Below are positions 26,708 to 35,845 of a DNA stretch of 64,000 bases, in pieces. The notes below the pieces were generated by a model, which was not told where the DNA came from, did no database searches, and was given only the letters and a program-made list of their open reading frames with translations. Each line of letters starts with the position of its first letter. Within the stretch, counting starts at the first letter, position 1. The position numbers and the translations under genes are program-made. The stretch is from the NCBI GenBank assembly GCA_021802555.1, contig JAJZRU010000010.1:34848-98847 (forward strand). Direction: 5' to 3'. Source of the DNA: Pseudomonadota bacterium (GTDB taxonomy: Bacteria; Pseudomonadota; Gammaproteobacteria; Burkholderiales; Thiobacillaceae).

Positions 26708-26733
26708 CGGCGGTGCGAACCGCCGTTTTTTTT
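26708..26733 (+). terminator. Intrinsic terminator upstream of hppA
   Basis: The 7-bp perfect stem CGGCGGT (26708-26714)/ACCGCCG (26719-26725) has a GCGA loop and eight T residues. Only 37 nt separate it from the hppA start, so hppA must be expressed by read-through, attenuation or a very short promoter region. Confidence 0.85.
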
Positions 26734-26770
26734 GTTCTTAGCAAGCATCACAACACAAGGAGGAAAAGCT

Positions 26771-28813
26771 GTGAACACCGGAGTGTTATTGGCATTGGCC
26801 TGCGGCATCCTGGCCATCATCTATGGATTGATCTCCACGCGTTGGGTGCTGGCGCGTCCCGCCGGCAGCGAGCGCATGCGCGAGATCGCACAGGCGATAC
26901 AGGAGGGCGCTCAGGCTTACCTCAAGCGCCAGTACACGACCATTGGCCTGGTCGGCGTGGTTCTCTTCGTGGTCATCGGCGTGGTGCTGTCCTGGCAGAC
27001 TGCGGTGGGCTTCGCCATCGGCGCGCTGCTTTCCGGCGCCACCGGCTTCATCGGCATGAACATCTCCGTGCGCGCGAACGTGCGCACCACCGAAGCGGCG
27101 CGCAACGGCATCAACGCCGCGCTGCACGTGGCCTTCCGCAGCGGCGCGGTCACCGGCCTGCTGGTGGTGGGCCTCGGCCTGCTGGGGGTGGCAGGTTTCT
27201 ACGCCTATCTGGTGGCGGTGTCGCCCAATGGCCAGCCGGAGCTGTCCCACATGGTGGGCCTGGCTTTCGGCGGCTCGCTGATTTCGATTTTCGCGCGTCT
27301 GGGCGGCGGCATCTTCACCAAGGGCGCCGACGTGGGCGCCGACCTGGTGGGCAAGGTGGAAGCCGGCATCCCCGAGGACGATCCGCGCAACCCCGCGGTG
27401 ATCGCCGACAACGTGGGCGACAACGTGGGCGACTGCGCAGGCATGGCGGCCGACCTGTTCGAAACCTACGCCGTCACCCTGGTCGCCACCATGATCCTCG
27501 GCAGCCTGGTGCTGGGCAACGCCGGCCCTCATGCCGTGATCTATCCGCTGGTGCTGGGCGCCGTGTCCATCGTCACCTCCATCATCGGCACCTTCTTCGT
27601 CAACGCGCGCGAGGGCGGCAAGATCATGAACGCCCTCTATCGCGGCCTCATCGTCGCCGGGGTGCTGGCGGCGGCGGCTTTCTATCCGGTCACGCAGTGG
27701 CTCATGGGCGACAACGGCATGTACAGCGTCAACGCGCTGTACGGCTGCTCGCTCATCGGCCTGGCGCTGACCGCGGCCATGGTGCTCATCACCGAGTACT
27801 ACACCGCCACCGAGTACAGCCCGGTGCGCCATATCGCGCAGGCATCCACCACGGGTCACGGCACCAACGTCATCGCCGGCCTGGGCGTGTCCATGCGCGC
27901 CACCGCCCTGCCGGTGATTGCCGTGTGCCTGGCGATCTTCGGCGCGCATGAACTCGCGGGCCTGTACGGCATCGCCGTCGCCGCCACCGCCATGCTGTCC
28001 ATGGCCGGCATCATCGTCGCGCTGGACGCCTACGGCCCGGTGACCGACAACGCCGGCGGCATCGCCGAAATGGCCGATCTGCCGGACTCCGTGCGCAACG
28101 TGACCGACCCCCTGGACGCCGTGGGCAATACCACCAAGGCGGTCACCAAGGGCTACGCCATCGGCTCCGCCGGCCTGGCGGCCCTGGTGCTGTTCGCCGA
28201 CTACACCCATGCGCTGAAGGGTGCCGGCAAGCTGGTGGACTTCAGCCTGTCCGACCCGGCCGTCATCATCGGCCTGTTCATCGGCGGCATGGTGCCTTAT
28301 CTGTTCGGCGCCATGGGCATGGAGGCGGTCGGCCGTGCGGCCGGCTCGGTGGTGATCGAGGTGCGCCGGCAGTTCAAGGAAATCCCAGGCATCATGGAAG
28401 GCAAGGCCAAGCCGGATTATTCCAAGGCGGTGGACATGCTGACCCGTGCCGCCATCAAGGAAATGATCATCCCCTCCCTGCTGCCCGTGCTGGCGCCCAT
28501 CGTGCTGGCCGTGGTGATGACCTGGCTCATGGGTCCGGGCGCCGGAACCCGCGCGCTGGGCGGCATGTTGCTGGGCGCCATCATCACCGGCATCTTCGTC
28601 GCCATCTCCATGACCACCGGAGGCGGCGCCTGGGACAACGCCAAGAAATACATCGAGGAAGGAAACTACGGCGGCAAGGGTTCCGAAGCCCACAAGGCCG
28701 CGGTGACCGGCGACACCGTGGGTGATCCCTACAAGGATACCGCCGGCCCCGCGGTCAACCCGCTCATCAAGATCATCAACATCGTCGCTCTGCTGATCGT
28801 GCCTCTGCTCTGA
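26771..28813 (+). CDS. hppA: K+-independent proton-pumping membrane pyrophosphatase
   Basis: The 680-aa protein has about 16 membrane helices. PPi/Mg sites include [30 protein letters not shown] and the C-terminal [12 protein letters not shown] / [15 protein letters not shown] motifs. The segment [17 protein letters not shown] has the Lys that marks K+-independent H+-PPases (Ala in K+-dependent ones). It hydrolyses PPi while pumping protons, or makes PPi from proton-motive force. AAGGAGG precedes the GTG start. Confidence 0.97.
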   Translation: MNTGVLLALACGILAIIYGLISTRWVLARPAGSERMREIAQAIQEGAQAYLKRQYTTIGLVGVVLFVVIGVVLSWQTAVGFAIGALLSGATGFIGMNISVRANVRTTEAARNGINAALHVAFRSGAVTGLLVVGLGLLGVAGFYAYLVAVSPNGQPELSHMVGLAFGGSLISIFARLGGGIFTKGADVGADLVGKVEAGIPEDDPRNPAVIADNVGDNVGDCAGMAADLFETYAVTLVATMILGSLVLGNAGPHAVIYPLVLGAVSIVTSIIGTFFVNAREGGKIMNALYRGLIVAGVLAAAAFYPVTQWLMGDNGMYSVNALYGCSLIGLALTAAMVLITEYYTATEYSPVRHIAQASTTGHGTNVIAGLGVSMRATALPVIAVCLAIFGAHELAGLYGIAVAATAMLSMAGIIVALDAYGPVTDNAGGIAEMADLPDSVRNVTDPLDAVGNTTKAVTKGYAIGSAGLAALVLFADYTHALKGAGKLVDFSLSDPAVIIGLFIGGMVPYLFGAMGMEAVGRAAGSVVIEVRRQFKEIPGIMEGKAKPDYSKAVDMLTRAAIKEMIIPSLLPVLAPIVLAVVMTWLMGPGAGTRALGGMLLGAIITGIFVAISMTTGGGAWDNAKKYIEEGNYGGKGSEAHKAAVTGDTVGDPYKDTAGPAVNPLIKIINIVALLIVPLL

Positions 28814-28828
28814 GCATCGGCGAACTCC

Positions 28829-28857
28829 GGAGTCCCCGCGCTGCGGCGCGGGGCTCC
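28829..28857. terminator. GC-rich hairpin between converging hppA and DsrE gene
   Basis: CCCCGCGC (28834-28841) and GCGCGGGG (28846-28853) pair perfectly around a TGCG loop. The stem extends by four more pairs if one T is bulged. There is no long T-run, but its place between convergent genes fits a bidirectional terminator. Confidence 0.5.
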
Positions 28858-29367
28858 TCAGCGTATCTGTTCGATGGACAGCCGCCTCTCGTAGATGCGC
28901 GGCGTGATGAGGGCATAGCCGCGCTGCTGCCAGTATGCCAGTTCGGCGATGGCGTTGGGCACCACCTCGATGAAATTCTGGAAATCTCGCACCGAGTAGC
29001 CGTAGTCCTCGGCGGCCTGTCCGCACACCAGGAATTTCACGCCCAGGTCGGCGTAATAGCGCATGCGCCCCACGGCCTCCCGATATTTGGCTTCGTTCTT
29101 TTTCGCCACGGCGACGATCTCCGTGCCATGCAGGATGACCACGATATGCACATCCTCTGGGGCGTAGTCATAGGGCGCCTGCGTGAGGGTGTTGAACAAC
29201 GATCTCACCCAATAGAGCGCACTGTCGATTTCGTGCGGATCGGCGAGATAGACATCGAATACCGCCTTGGCGGGCGGATAAGGGGTTTGGACGAAAGTCC
29301 CGGCGCCGCGCGCCCCGGCGGAAACGAGCAGGAGCAGGATCGGCAGAGCGCGCAACAGGGTTTTCAT
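28858..29367 (-). CDS. Secreted DsrE/DsrF-like protein (169 aa)
   Basis: A signal peptide (MKTLLRALPILLLLVSAGARG) is followed by a DsrE-type fold of about 140 residues with VVILHGTEI, a single Cys (Cys115 in FLVCGQAAEDYG) and VVPNAIAELAYWQQRGYALI near the end. DsrE-family proteins carry or relay sulfur through a Cys in sulfur metabolism; this one would act in the periplasm. It shares its Cys region and C-terminal pattern with the proteins at 37240 and 38386. The ATG at 29367 is preferred over an upstream one because it begins the signal peptide. Confidence 0.75.
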   Translation of the reverse strand: MKTLLRALPILLLLVSAGARGAGTFVQTPYPPAKAVFDVYLADPHEIDSALYWVRSLFNTLTQAPYDYAPEDVHIVVILHGTEIVAVAKKNEAKYREAVGRMRYYADLGVKFLVCGQAAEDYGYSVRDFQNFIEVVPNAIAELAYWQQRGYALITPRIYERRLSIEQIR

Positions 29368-29419
29368 GGCGGAGCTCCCGCCTTGAACATGCCTCAAATA
29401 TAGTTATTGGGGCCGAGGT

Positions 29420-30310
29420 TCAATAAGTTCGCCGCGCGGCAAACCGGCATTCGTCCTGCAGACGGTGCAGCAGTTGCCTGCGCGCGGGCCACAGGCGGCC
29501 GGTTTCCTCGGCGGCCGCAAGGGCGCAGCCCGGCTCCCCGCGATGCAGACAGTTGCGGAAGCGGCACTGCCCCAGATAGGGGCGGAAGTCGGGAAAGGCC
29601 CGCTCAAGCTCGGCCGGGGAGTATTGCGCCAAGGCGAACTCCTGCAAGCCGGGCGAATCGACCAGGGCGCCGTGCTCCTCCAACGCATGCAGCGCCGTGT
29701 AAGTGGTCGTGTGGCGTCCGCTTTGCAGGGCGGTGGAGATCTGGGCCACGCGCGCCCGGGCTTGGGGCGCCAAGGCATTGAGCAGGCTGGATTTGCCCAT
29801 GCCGGATTGCCCTATCATGAGCGTGGTCTTGCCCGTCAGACGCGCTCGTAGGGCGTTCACGTCGCCATGCGCGGACAAGCCCAGCACCTCGCAGCCGATC
29901 GCTGCCAGCGGCGCGAGGCGCGCCATGGCGTCGGGGTGTCCGGGCAGGTCGGCCTTGTTGACCAGGATGAGCGCCGCGATGTCCTGAATCTCCGCGGCGA
30001 GCAGGCAGCGCTGCACCAGATCGAGAGAAAACTCCGGTTCCGCAGCCGCCACTATCAGCAGCAAATCGAGGTTGGCGGCAATCGCCTTGTGACGGAAGGC
30101 GTCTGCGCGCGCGAGCAGATTTTTGCGCGGCTGCAGGGCATCGACGACGCCTGTGCCGCCGCCCGTGGCACGCACCCGGACAGCGTCGCCGCACACGATG
30201 TCGCCGCGGCGGCCGCGCACCGCGCACCGCAGCGGGCCCTCGGCCGTTTCGACGACGAAACTGCGGCCGTGGGCGGAAACGACCCGGCCGGGCAGCAGCT
30301 TGGCGTTCAA
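29420..30310 (-). CDS. rsgA: Ribosome small-subunit-dependent GTPase A
   Basis: It has an N-terminal OB-fold, then a circularly permuted GTPase: NKADLPG (G4) comes before GQSGMGKSSLLNAL (G1) and DSPGLQEFAL (G3). A C-terminal zinc site (CRFRNCLHRGEPGC) follows. It checks late 30S maturation. It is 296 aa and lies in an operon with the cytochrome c and phhB genes (6-bp gap). Confidence 0.96.
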   Translation of the reverse strand: MNAKLLPGRVVSAHGRSFVVETAEGPLRCAVRGRRGDIVCGDAVRVRATGGGTGVVDALQPRKNLLARADAFRHKAIAANLDLLLIVAAAEPEFSLDLVQRCLLAAEIQDIAALILVNKADLPGHPDAMARLAPLAAIGCEVLGLSAHGDVNALRARLTGKTTLMIGQSGMGKSSLLNALAPQARARVAQISTALQSGRHTTTYTALHALEEHGALVDSPGLQEFALAQYSPAELERAFPDFRPYLGQCRFRNCLHRGEPGCALAAAEETGRLWPARRQLLHRLQDECRFAARRTY

Positions 30311-30316
30311 ACGCTT

Positions 30317-30658
30317 TCAGATTTCAAACAGGGCATCCACCTTGGCCGCGCAGATGAAGTCGTTCTCCGACAGGCCGCCGATGGCGTGAGTCCAGTACTC
30401 CACCCGGCAGGTGTTGTAGCCTACCAGCAGCACGGGATGGTGATCCTCGCGGTGCGATACCCACATCACCGCATTGGCGAAGGCCTGGGTCTCGAAATGG
30501 TTCTTGAATTTGTATTCCTTGTGGATCTTGATGCCTTCCTGCGTCCAGCCGGAGAGGCCTTTGAGGAGAGGGCGGATTTGCGCCTCGGCAAGCGGGGCGG
30601 CGCCGCCTTCGCAGGGGGCGCATTTCTTGCGGGCAAGCTCCTGGGCGATCTCGGACAT
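30317..30658 (-). CDS. phhB: Pterin-4a-carbinolamine dehydratase
   Basis: The small enzyme has the conserved block [23 protein letters not shown] and a C-terminal TH-type motif ([14 protein letters not shown]). It recycles the pterin cofactor of aromatic amino-acid hydroxylases or acts as a general PCD. The ATG at 30658 is chosen (GAGG 6 nt upstream); an ATG two codons earlier sits too close to that site. 113 aa. Confidence 0.92.
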   Translation of the reverse strand: MSEIAQELARKKCAPCEGGAAPLAEAQIRPLLKGLSGWTQEGIKIHKEYKFKNHFETQAFANAVMWVSHREDHHPVLLVGYNTCRVEYWTHAIGGLSENDFICAAKVDALFEI

Positions 30659-30666
30659 ATCCATCC

Positions 30667-30969
30667 TCACTGCTTGAAATGGTAGTACTGCTGGTTGAGA
30701 AATGCGACCACATCGCGCTCCTCGTCGGGGAACCAGCCGGTATTGGTGTTGGCATTGCACAGCGCGACGCGCGCCGCCAATTGCTTGAGGTTGTGCACCA
30801 TGCGATTGGAGCGCGTGTATATGCCGCTGCCGTTGCCTCCATACATGGCAGCATGGCATTTTATGCAGGATTTTTCCACCAACTGCTGGCCAATCTTAGG
30901 GTTGCCTGCGGGCGCCGCGGGGGCAGACATCGGCAGCAGAGCAAGGAAAAGCAGCAGAAGCCGGCGCAT
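30667..30969 (-). CDS. Small periplasmic c-type cytochrome (100 aa)
   Basis: A signal peptide of about 20 residues ([18 protein letters not shown]) precedes a single haem motif CIKCH at about residue 35. Met candidates for the sixth haem ligand are in AAMYGG and NRMVHN. A third Cys occurs in ALCNAN. It is first in the phhB-rsgA operon and probably an electron carrier; partner unknown. Confidence 0.85.
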   Translation of the reverse strand: MRRLLLLFLALLPMSAPAAPAGNPKIGQQLVEKSCIKCHAAMYGGNGSGIYTRSNRMVHNLKQLAARVALCNANTNTGWFPDEERDVVAFLNQQYYHFKQ

Positions 30970-31078
30970 GATCGTCTCCGTCGCAAGATTGTTGCCATTA
31001 TGGCCGCAGCCGCGCCGTTGCGCCAGATAGGCGGGCCATCTTGTGCCACAATGAGTTTTTTACGCAGAATACCAGCTC

Positions 31079-31636
31079 ATGCCGAAAAACCCTTCGCACC
31101 TGGTCTGGATAGACATGGAAATGTCGGGGCTCGTCCCGGAATCTGATCGCATCCTGGAAATCGCCCTGGTGGTCACGGATGCCCAGCTCAATACCGTCGC
31201 CGAGGCTCCGGTCCTGGTGGTGCACCAGGACGACGGCGTTCTGGACGGCATGGACAGCTGGAACAAGGGCACCCACGGCAAGTCCGGCCTGATCGACAAG
31301 GTGAGGGCGTCGCCGCTTTCCGAGGCGCAGGCCGAAGCGCAGATGCTGGAGTTTCTAAAAGCCGCCGTGCCGCCGCGCAGCTCGCCCATGTGCGGCAACT
31401 CCATCTGCCAGGATCGCCGTTTCCTGGCGCGTTACATGCCGCAGCTGGAGGCTTATTTCCATTACCGCAACCTGGATGTCAGCACGCTCAAGGAGCTTGC
31501 CAAGCGCTGGCAGCCTGGCTTGGCGGAGGGTTTCAAGAAAGCCAGCAGGCACGAGGCGCTGGCCGACATCTACGAATCCATAGACGAACTCAAATACTAT
31601 CGGGAACGCTGGTTCACCGCGCCTGCGCAACCCTGA
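31079..31636 (+). CDS. orn: Oligoribonuclease
   Basis: A DEDDh exonuclease: WIDMEMSGL holds the first Asp/Glu pair, [10 protein letters not shown] the middle Asp, and [12 protein letters not shown] the final His and Asp. At 185 aa it has the normal length. It degrades 2-5 nt RNAs and the c-di-GMP breakdown product pGpG. It is divergent from the cytochrome c-phhB-rsgA operon, a common arrangement. Confidence 0.97.
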   Translation: MPKNPSHLVWIDMEMSGLVPESDRILEIALVVTDAQLNTVAEAPVLVVHQDDGVLDGMDSWNKGTHGKSGLIDKVRASPLSEAQAEAQMLEFLKAAVPPRSSPMCGNSICQDRRFLARYMPQLEAYFHYRNLDVSTLKELAKRWQPGLAEGFKKASRHEALADIYESIDELKYYRERWFTAPAQP

Positions 31637-31679
31637 ATCTCCCCGTTCTGACCGATATACACGCGCGTGGTACTGCATT

Positions 31680-34232
31680 ATGAGCCGAGGCACGACCTAC
31701 ACCATCGAAATCAATCCCAAGATTCCGCGCCGCCTCATGCGCCTGGAGGAGCTGGCCGGCAATCTCTGGTACAGCTGGGACAAACCCACGCGCACCCTGT
31801 TCGCCCGCCTGCACCCTGGGTTGTGGGAGAGCACCGGACACAATCCGCGCGCCTTCCTGCAGCGCGTGGACGAGCAGCGCCTGATCGATGCCGCCGAAGA
31901 CCATGTGTTCCTGGCCAGCTACAACCGCGTGCTGTCCACTTACGATACCTATCACAACGAACCGCTGCGCCGCGATCAGCCCCAGCACCTGAAGCAATCC
32001 GACATGGTGGCCTATTTCTGTGCGGAATTCGGCTTTCATGAAAGCTTTCCGATCTATTCGGGCGGCCTGGGCATACTTGCCGGCGATCACTGCAAGGCCG
32101 CCTCGGACGCGCGTCTGCCTTTCGTGGGCGTGGGCCTGCTCTATCGCCAGGGCTTTTTTTCCCAGACCATAGACCGCGACGGCCGCCAGATCGCCAGCTA
32201 CACGGATTCGGATTTTTCCACCCTGCCGGTCACCGCAGCGCTCGGCGACGACGGGCGCGAACTCAAGGTGCCGGTGGAAATGGCCGGGCGCATCGTGTGG
32301 GCGAAGGTGTGGCTGGCGCGCGTGGGCCACGTGTGGCTGACGCTGCTGGACACCGACATCGAGGAGAATCCGCCCGAAGATCGCGACATCACCCACCGGC
32401 TCTACGGCGGCGACCGCGAGACCCGCATCCGTCAGGAGATCGTATTGGGTGTGGGGGGAGCGCGCGCGCTCGCCGCCATGGGCGTGAAGCCGACGGTCTG
32501 GCACATGAACGAGGGCCACGCCGCCTTCCTGGTGCTGGAGCGTGTGCGCATCTTCATGCGGGAAACCGGGATGGATTTCGCCAGCGCCCTGGAAGCGGCC
32601 GCCGTGGACATGGTCTTCACCACCCACACGCCGGTGCCGGCGGGCCATGATCATTTCGGCATGGACATGCTAGAACGCTATTTTCAGGATTACTGCCGCA
32701 ATGCCGGCATCGACATGGAAGTGCTTAAGGCCCTGGGGCGCGCCAAGGACAGCCCGGATTTCAACATGACGGCGCTGGCCCTGCACGGCTCACGCCACCA
32801 CAACGGCGTATCGAAGATCCATGGCGAAGTGTCGTCGCGCATCTGCGCCGACGCCTGGCCGCAGATCGAGCCGGAAGAAAACCCCATGGGCCACGTCACC
32901 AACGGCGTGCATCTGGCTACTTTCCTGGCCCAGGAATGGATGGAGATGTTCGACGAGCGCCTGGGCTACGACTGGCGCCACCGCCTGACGGACACCAAAT
33001 ATTGGGAAACGCGCATCGACGAGATCCCGGATCACCTGTTCTGGACCGTGCGCCGCAGCCTCAAGTCGCAGATGCTGTTCACCATACGTCATCGCCTGGC
33101 CAAGCAGACGCTGCGCAACCACGCCTCCGAGGCGCACCTGGACCGCATCCTGCGTTTGGCCAATCCGCTCGACCCCAAGGTGCTCACCATCGGTTTCGCC
33201 CGCCGTTTCGCCACTTACAAGCGGGCCACCCTGCTGTTCCGCGACATGGAATGGCTCAAACGCATCGTTTCCGACGAAAACCGTCCCGTGCTGTTCATCT
33301 TTGCCGGCAAAGCGCATCCGGCGGACCAGCCCGGCCAGGAGTTCATCCGCCAGATTCATGAACATGCGCGCCGTCCCGAGTTCGAGGGCAAACTGCTGCT
33401 GGTGGAAGGCTACGACCTCGGACTGGCGCGCCGCATGGTGGCGGGGGTGGACGTCTGGCTCAACAACCCCATCTATCCTCTGGAAGCGTCCGGCACCTCG
33501 GGCATGAAGGCGGCCATGAACGGCAGCCTCAATCTGTCCGTGCTGGACGGCTGGTGGGGCGAGGGCTGGGATGACACCAACGGCTGGGCCATCAAGCCGG
33601 CGCCCGCCTATTTCGACGAATCGCGGCGCGACGAGGAGGAAAGCCTGAGCCTCTATGAGCTGCTGCAGGAGCAGATTCTGCCGCTTTATTACCAGCGCAA
33701 CGACATGGGATATTCCGAGGGCTGGGTGAAGATGGCCAAGCGTTCCATCGCCACGCTGCTGCCTCGCTTCAACGCCGGGCGCATGGTCTCGGAGTATGCG
33801 AGCAAGTTCTACAGCGCGGCGAGCGCCAACGGCCAGCGTTTCCGCGCCGACAATTACGCGGCGGCGCGCACTTTGGCGGAATGGAAGCGACGCGTACGCA
33901 GCCACTGGCCCAAGCTCGCTCTCACGCGCCTGGACAGCCCCAAGTCGCGCCTGGTCTATGGCGAGAGCTTCAAGCTCCAGGTGGCGGCCTATCTGGATGG
34001 CTTGAGCCCTGAGGACATCCGCGTCGAAGTGTTCAGCGAGCGCACCGGCACCGGCCGCAAGCTGGACATGCACAAGTTGGCAAGCCGCGGGCCGCTGGAA
34101 GATGGCCGCGTGCTGTACGAACTGGATATGGCGCCGCAGTGGTGCGGACGCATGAATTACCACATCCGCGCCTATCCCTGGCACCCGCTCCTGAGCCACC
34201 CCTTCGAGACCGGCCTGATGGTCTGGTTGTAG
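31680..34232 (+). CDS. glgP: Alpha-glucan (glycogen) phosphorylase
   Basis: The 850-aa protein belongs to the GT35 alpha-glucan phosphorylase group. The PLP-lysine motif is EASGTSGMKAAMNG in the C-terminal third, and FTTHTPVPAGHD, GRRFATYKRA-like GFARRFATYKRA and HMNEGHAAF are present. It releases glucose-1-phosphate from glycogen. No clear ribosome-binding site precedes the ATG at 31680. It converges with glgA, leaving only 15 bp between them, so degradation and synthesis genes are opposed. Confidence 0.95.
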   Translation: MSRGTTYTIEINPKIPRRLMRLEELAGNLWYSWDKPTRTLFARLHPGLWESTGHNPRAFLQRVDEQRLIDAAEDHVFLASYNRVLSTYDTYHNEPLRRDQPQHLKQSDMVAYFCAEFGFHESFPIYSGGLGILAGDHCKAASDARLPFVGVGLLYRQGFFSQTIDRDGRQIASYTDSDFSTLPVTAALGDDGRELKVPVEMAGRIVWAKVWLARVGHVWLTLLDTDIEENPPEDRDITHRLYGGDRETRIRQEIVLGVGGARALAAMGVKPTVWHMNEGHAAFLVLERVRIFMRETGMDFASALEAAAVDMVFTTHTPVPAGHDHFGMDMLERYFQDYCRNAGIDMEVLKALGRAKDSPDFNMTALALHGSRHHNGVSKIHGEVSSRICADAWPQIEPEENPMGHVTNGVHLATFLAQEWMEMFDERLGYDWRHRLTDTKYWETRIDEIPDHLFWTVRRSLKSQMLFTIRHRLAKQTLRNHASEAHLDRILRLANPLDPKVLTIGFARRFATYKRATLLFRDMEWLKRIVSDENRPVLFIFAGKAHPADQPGQEFIRQIHEHARRPEFEGKLLLVEGYDLGLARRMVAGVDVWLNNPIYPLEASGTSGMKAAMNGSLNLSVLDGWWGEGWDDTNGWAIKPAPAYFDESRRDEEESLSLYELLQEQILPLYYQRNDMGYSEGWVKMAKRSIATLLPRFNAGRMVSEYASKFYSAASANGQRFRADNYAAARTLAEWKRRVRSHWPKLALTRLDSPKSRLVYGESFKLQVAAYLDGLSPEDIRVEVFSERTGTGRKLDMHKLASRGPLEDGRVLYELDMAPQWCGRMNYHIRAYPWHPLLSHPFETGLMVWL

Positions 34233-34247
34233 TCCGTCCGGTGCGCC

Positions 34248-35708
34248 TCAGGCGCGCGCTGCCAGTATGCCGCGATAAAGCTCCAGATACTCCCGCGCGC
34301 GCGCCGCCCAGCCGAAGTCGCGGCTCATGGCGGCGCGCTGCATGCGCCGCCAGTCGTCCGGCCGGCGATAGAGTTCCGCCGCGCGCTCCAGCGTGGCGGC
34401 CAAGTGGGTCGCGTCCAGACGTTCGAGCACAAAGCCGGTGGCGCTGCCGTCGGCCAGGCGGGCCGGCGTTGCATCGGTCACGGTGTCGAGCAGGCCGCCG
34501 GTGGGCGCCACCACCGGCAGGGTGCCGTAGCGCTGGCTATACATCTGATTGAGGCCGCAGGGCTCGAAGTGTGAAGGCATAAGGAAAACATCCGCACCGG
34601 CCTCGATGCGGTGGCTCAGGGTTTCGTCGTAGCCGATATGTGCGGCCACGCGCCCCCGATAAGTCTCGGCGAGGCCGCGGAAGCGCGCTTCCAGGGTGCG
34701 CTCGCCGCTGCCCAGCAGCACGAACTGGAAGCCCAGGTTGATCAGCCGGGGCAGCGCGTCCGCCACCACGTCCAGGCCCTTTTGGGGCGCGATGCGGCTT
34801 ACCACTGCGAGCAGGGGCGTGTCGGGCTCCGCGGCCAATCCCATGGCCTGTTGCAGGGCGGTTTTGTTGCGCGCCTTGCCGGAAAGGTCGTCGGCATCGT
34901 AGGCGGCCCACAGGCGCGGGTCGCGGGCGGGGTTCCATTCCTCCGTGTCGATGCCGTTGAGGATGCCGGACAGCACATCTTGGCGATGATGCAACAGGCC
35001 CTGCAGGCCGAAGCCCAGCGGCTCATGCTGGATTTCGTGCGCGTAGCTGGGGCTCACGGTGGTGATGCGGCCGCTGTACACCAGCCCGGCCTTGAGGAAG
35101 GAGAGCATGCCGTGGAACTCCAGGCCTTCGAGGTGAAAGCTTTCCTGCGGCAGGTTGAGCGCGTCCAGGGCGGCGGGCGGGAACACGCCCTGGTAGGCCA
35201 GGTTGTGGATGGTCATTACCGTGGCGGCGGGGCTGCGATCGTAGAAATGCAAGTAGGCGGGCGCCAAGGCGGTCTGCCAGTCGTTGCAGTGCAGCACGTC
35301 AGGGCGGCGCGGCAGGGGGGAATGATCCCCGGCCAGCCAAGCCGCCATCTGGCCGAGCAGGCCGAAGCGCAGCGCATTGTCCGGCCAGTCGTGGCCGTCG
35401 GGGCCGAGGTAGGGGTTGCCCGTGCGCTGATAATAGCCGGCATGTTCGATCAGGATGAGCGGCAGGCCATCTGGCATGCGGCCCTGCAGCAGGCGCACCT
35501 CGCCATGTTGGGGCAGATCCAGGCGTGCAATCTGTTGCAGCGGCCCGGCGCCGTCCAGCGCGGCGGCATAGCCCGGCAGCAGCAGCGCCACCTCCACACC
35601 CAAGCGCGCCAGGGCCGCAGGCAGCGCGCCGCTTACGTCGGCCAGACCGCCGGTTTTGACCAGGGGAAAGATTTCCGAAGTGGCGAACAGCAGGTGCAGG
35701 GCTTCCAC
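34248..35708 (-). CDS. glgA: Glycogen synthase (ADP-glucose type)
   Basis: It has the N-terminal KTGGLADVSGALP that binds ADP-glucose, HNLAYQGVFP, LAVVSRIAPQKG and FEPCGLNQMYSQRYGTLPVV at the GT-B active site; 486 aa. It starts with GTG, with AGGAG upstream. It elongates alpha-1,4-glucan using ADP-glucose. glgC and glgB are not in the window. Confidence 0.96.
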   Translation of the reverse strand: MEALHLLFATSEIFPLVKTGGLADVSGALPAALARLGVEVALLLPGYAAALDGAGPLQQIARLDLPQHGEVRLLQGRMPDGLPLILIEHAGYYQRTGNPYLGPDGHDWPDNALRFGLLGQMAAWLAGDHSPLPRRPDVLHCNDWQTALAPAYLHFYDRSPAATVMTIHNLAYQGVFPPAALDALNLPQESFHLEGLEFHGMLSFLKAGLVYSGRITTVSPSYAHEIQHEPLGFGLQGLLHHRQDVLSGILNGIDTEEWNPARDPRLWAAYDADDLSGKARNKTALQQAMGLAAEPDTPLLAVVSRIAPQKGLDVVADALPRLINLGFQFVLLGSGERTLEARFRGLAETYRGRVAAHIGYDETLSHRIEAGADVFLMPSHFEPCGLNQMYSQRYGTLPVVAPTGGLLDTVTDATPARLADGSATGFVLERLDATHLAATLERAAELYRRPDDWRRMQRAAMSRDFGWAARAREYLELYRGILAARA

Positions 35709-35770
35709 GCGGACTCCTAGAAACAGCGGGCCATGCTAACGCGCGCACGCGAGATCGCCAAGCCGGAAAA

Positions 35771-35796
35771 CAAAAACGCCGGCTTGCGCCGGCGTT
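35771..35796 (-). terminator. Intrinsic terminator of the porin gene
   Basis: A 9-bp perfect stem (35775-35783 with 35788-35796) and a 4-nt loop are followed on the minus strand by a T-rich run. It lies 50 bp beyond the porin stop. Confidence 0.85.
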
Positions 35797-35845
35797 GCAA
35801 GGGCCTGGGGACAGGCCCGATTGGAGCGAGTGTAGGGTCGGAGTT

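Noticed and set aside
26698..26770. Fluoride riboswitch in front of hppA
   Set aside because: The leader is too short and consists mainly of a simple terminator hairpin; the conserved fluoride-motif sequence is not seen.
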